64,000 nt of DNA, taken from Sorangium aterium (GTDB lineage: Bacteria > Myxococcota_A > Polyangia > Polyangiales > Polyangiaceae). The notes beneath the pieces were generated by a model that saw only the letters and a list, made by a program, of their open reading frames with translations, made no database searches and was not told the DNA's origin. This document shows positions 62,295-64,000 of the stretch, in pieces (the first letter of the stretch is position 1; each line of letters begins with the position of its first letter). Location: contig NZ_JAQNDK010000001.1 of the NCBI RefSeq assembly GCF_028368935.1, positions 3,100,001-3,164,000 of the forward strand. Direction: 5' to 3'. A program made the translations under genes and the position numbers.

Positions 62295-62675
62295 GGACGG
62301 CGGAGCTAAGCACCGCTCGCCGGAGGGATCCAGCGGGCACACCCGGCGGGGATGGCCAGCCTCCTCGCCGCGTCAAGATGCCGCGTCCCTCCCTCGATCC
62401 GCGGGCGCCGTGGCGTTCTCGAGCCCGCCAAAGCGCAGCGAGATCGTCGGGCCGCTCACCTTCACCCCTCCATGATCCGCGCCCGCGGCTCGCCGGCGGC
62501 GCCATCGGGAGCGTGACGGGCCGCGGGCCCGAACCAGACGAGAACCGACGAGAACCGACGAGAGCCGGCGAGAGCCGCCGCCGCGAGCCGGGGCGGACGG
62601 GCTCTGGGGCCCACGGCGCGCACGAGGATCGCCGCGCGGGGCGAAAGCGCCGCGAGGGGCGCTACACTCCCGCCG
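62295..62675. other. Divergent intergenic region with 10-bp repeats
   Basis: 381 bases between divergent genes. At 62531-62580 five 10-base units follow in phase: GAACCAGACG, AGAACCGACG, AGAACCGACG, AGAGCCGGCG, AGAGCCGCCG. The array lies about 100-145 bases upstream of the acidic protein start. No other gene is seen. Confidence 0.6.
62531..62580. repeat. Five 10-bp phased AGAACCGACG-type repeats
   Basis: Consecutive units GAACCAGACG, AGAACCGACG (twice, exact), AGAGCCGGCG and AGAGCCGCCG. The period matches a helical turn. They may be a regulatory array or a slippage product. Confidence 0.7.
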
Positions 62676-64000
62676 ATGTCAGCCTCACGAGCCTGCAGCG
62701 AGCGAATGGAGGAGCGCCGCGAGACGTGCCCGGCGCCGCAGCCGAAGACCGCCGTCGACGACGACGAGCGCGAGCACGACGAGAACGACGAGAACGACGG
62801 CAAGCTCGTCGACCTGCCGCCGCTCGGGCACGATGAGGAAGAAGGGGGCGACGAGGGCTTCGACGACCTCCTGCAGACGCTCGACGACGCGGAGCAGGGG
62901 CTCGACGACGCGAACGCGAGCGACCTCGAGATCGGCGTCGAGCTCGCCCTGGACGACAGCGGGACCGGGGAGGACGAGCCCGCGGAAGAAGGCGTCGATG
63001 TCGGGGCGCTCCACGAGGGGATCGCGGACGCCGACGCGGGCTCGTGGCTGTCCGATGAGGCCGTCGAGCAGAGCGACGCCGAGCAGGACGATCTCGACGA
63101 TCACGGCGGGGCGCACGGCGACGACGGCGGCGCGGAAGGGACGGGAGACGACCCGGCGGACGACGTGGACGAGGGGGAGCTGCCCGCGCTCGACGCGGAC
63201 CAGGACGGCGCCTACGAGGGCGAAGATCTGCTCGCAGAGCTGCCCGATCTCCCGGACGACCAGGCCCCCGTCTGGGATGCGCTGCCCTGGGTCGTCGTCG
63301 AGGACGCGGGCGCCGCCGTCCCGTGCAGCACGCTCGCGGTGACCGGCGGCTACGTCGTCGCGGGCAGCGCCGGCGCAGAGCCCGGGCTGACGGGCGAGCC
63401 CGCCGCGCGATCGGGAGGCCGCTCGCGCCGCGCGGAGCGAGCGGGCGCCGATCGCGGGACCGTGCTCGTCGTCGACGCGGGGGCGCTGTCCGCGCGCCGC
63501 GCCGGCATCGACACGTCGGCGTCCTCTATCGCTTTGTCGGACAGCGCGATCCTCATCGCCACGCGCCGCGGCAACCTGCTGCGGAGCGACGACCGGGGGA
63601 AGAGCGCGAGCCCGCTCGGCGCGTGGGGCTCGGGCGGCGCGCCGGTGACGCTCGCGACGACGCCGGGGCGCTTGTGGGTGCTGGCCGGCAAGACGCTGTG
63701 GTCGCCCGCGGCCGGCGCGGTCGTCCCGCCGCCGGAGACCGGCTCCGCGGCCACGGGCTCGCCCCGCCGCGACGGCGCGCCGACGCCGTCGAAGGGCGCG
63801 CTCTCCCTGACGCCCGGGCCCGCGCTGCGGGACGGCGTGCTCCGGATGAGCGCGAGCGAGGGGGTGATCGTGGCGCTCACGAGCGCGGCCGAGGGACCGC
63901 AGCTCGAGCGGCTCCGCGGCGACGACGAAGGCTCGCCGGTCGTGCCGCTGTCCGGGGCGGCGCGGCGCGCGGCCGAGGCCGACGACTGCCGGCTCGCAGC
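62676..64000 (+). CDS. Acidic protein with a C-terminal beta-propeller-like region, cut by the window end
   Basis: Frame open from ATG 62676 (ATG 62706 also possible) to the end of the window, at least 441 residues. The first 190 residues are extremely acidic (AVDDDEREHDENDENDGKLV, GFDDLLQTLDDAEQGLDDAN). The rest has beta-rich, repeat-like sequence (VTGGYVVAGSAGAEPGLTGE, GRLWVLAGKTLWSPAAGAVV, SAILIATRRGNLLRSDDRGK) suggestive of a YVTN/BNR-type propeller. No signal peptide, so probably cytoplasmic. Family unknown and the C-terminus is not in the window. Confidence 0.65.
   Translation, partial: MSASRACSERMEERRETCPAPQPKTAVDDDEREHDENDENDGKLVDLPPLGHDEEEGGDEGFDDLLQTLDDAEQGLDDANASDLEIGVELALDDSGTGEDEPAEEGVDVGALHEGIADADAGSWLSDEAVEQSDAEQDDLDDHGGAHGDDGGAEGTGDDPADDVDEGELPALDADQDGAYEGEDLLAELPDLPDDQAPVWDALPWVVVEDAGAAVPCSTLAVTGGYVVAGSAGAEPGLTGEPAARSGGRSRRAERAGADRGTVLVVDAGALSARRAGIDTSASSIALSDSAILIATRRGNLLRSDDRGKSASPLGAWGSGGAPVTLATTPGRLWVLAGKTLWSPAAGAVVPPPETGSAATGSPRRDGAPTPSKGALSLTPGPALRDGVLRMSASEGVIVALTSAAEGPQLERLRGDDEGSPVVPLSGAARRAAEADDCRLA

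Overview
The window is high-GC bacterial DNA with dense coding and strong third-position GC bias. Its gene content points to a myxobacterium close to Sorangium (Polyangiales): a Ser/Thr kinase fused to a formylglycine-enzyme (FGE) domain, a kelch protein ending in a MYXO-CTERM type tail, many Gly/Ser-linker lipoproteins, several Uma2-type nuclease genes, and an uppS-cdsA start. No tRNA, rRNA or CRISPR array was seen.

Layout. 1-6 kb: lipid synthesis (uppS tail, cdsA), glutamate dehydrogenase, a YgfZ-type protein, a TIM-barrel protein and a hotdog protein. 5.2-8 kb: a three-gene thiol-redox operon (VKOR-DsbA fusion, secreted protein, TlpA-like lipoprotein). 8-11.3 kb: a STAS protein, an unknown sensor-like protein, a Uma2 gene and a patchwork of gene remnants. 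11.3-17.9 kb: alkylation repair (Ogt, Ada-AlkA fusion), leucine dehydrogenase, CstA, an SDR, a DJ-1/PfpI protein. 18.2-20.7 kb: kinase-FGE fusion. 20.7-27 kb: an accessory island with an AT-rich stretch, a Uma2 pseudogene, IS91-like and IS21 remnants, a Cu/Zn-SOD lipoprotein, a low-GC protein of unknown function and a PETase-like lipoprotein hydrolase.

27.1-34.1 kb is the most interesting part. It is a one-directional (minus-strand) RiPP-like cluster: a 57-residue peptide made of two near-identical 23-residue units, each carrying His-x-Cys-x-His-Asp; a DUF692/MNIO iron oxidase; its translationally coupled partner; a GT4 glycosyltransferase; a 2OG-Fe(II) oxygenase; and a B12-type radical SAM maturase. 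A JmjC/cupin oxygenase lies just upstream. The repeated peptide has a good Shine-Dalgarno sequence and looks like the substrate. The cluster could make a doubly modified, perhaps metal-binding, product not matching the MNIO pathways I know.

34-38 kb: GNAT, MocR, LysR and nitroreductase genes in divergent pairs. 38-47 kb: an unknown protein, the kelch surface protein and a sigma/FecR/envelope-protein operon. 46.8-49.3 kb: lectin and hydrolase remnants joined head to head, and small proteins. 49.3-59 kb: YkgJ-type and glutamine-amidotransferase proteins, then a TetR gene divergent from a two-gene BcrA/HgdC-like dehydratase-activase operon with a 22-bp palindromic operator candidate, then an aminotransferase. 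59-64 kb: a SHOCT protein, a VOC protein, a three-gene operon ending in a cysteine-less thioredoxin-like lipoprotein, and an acidic protein cut by the window end.
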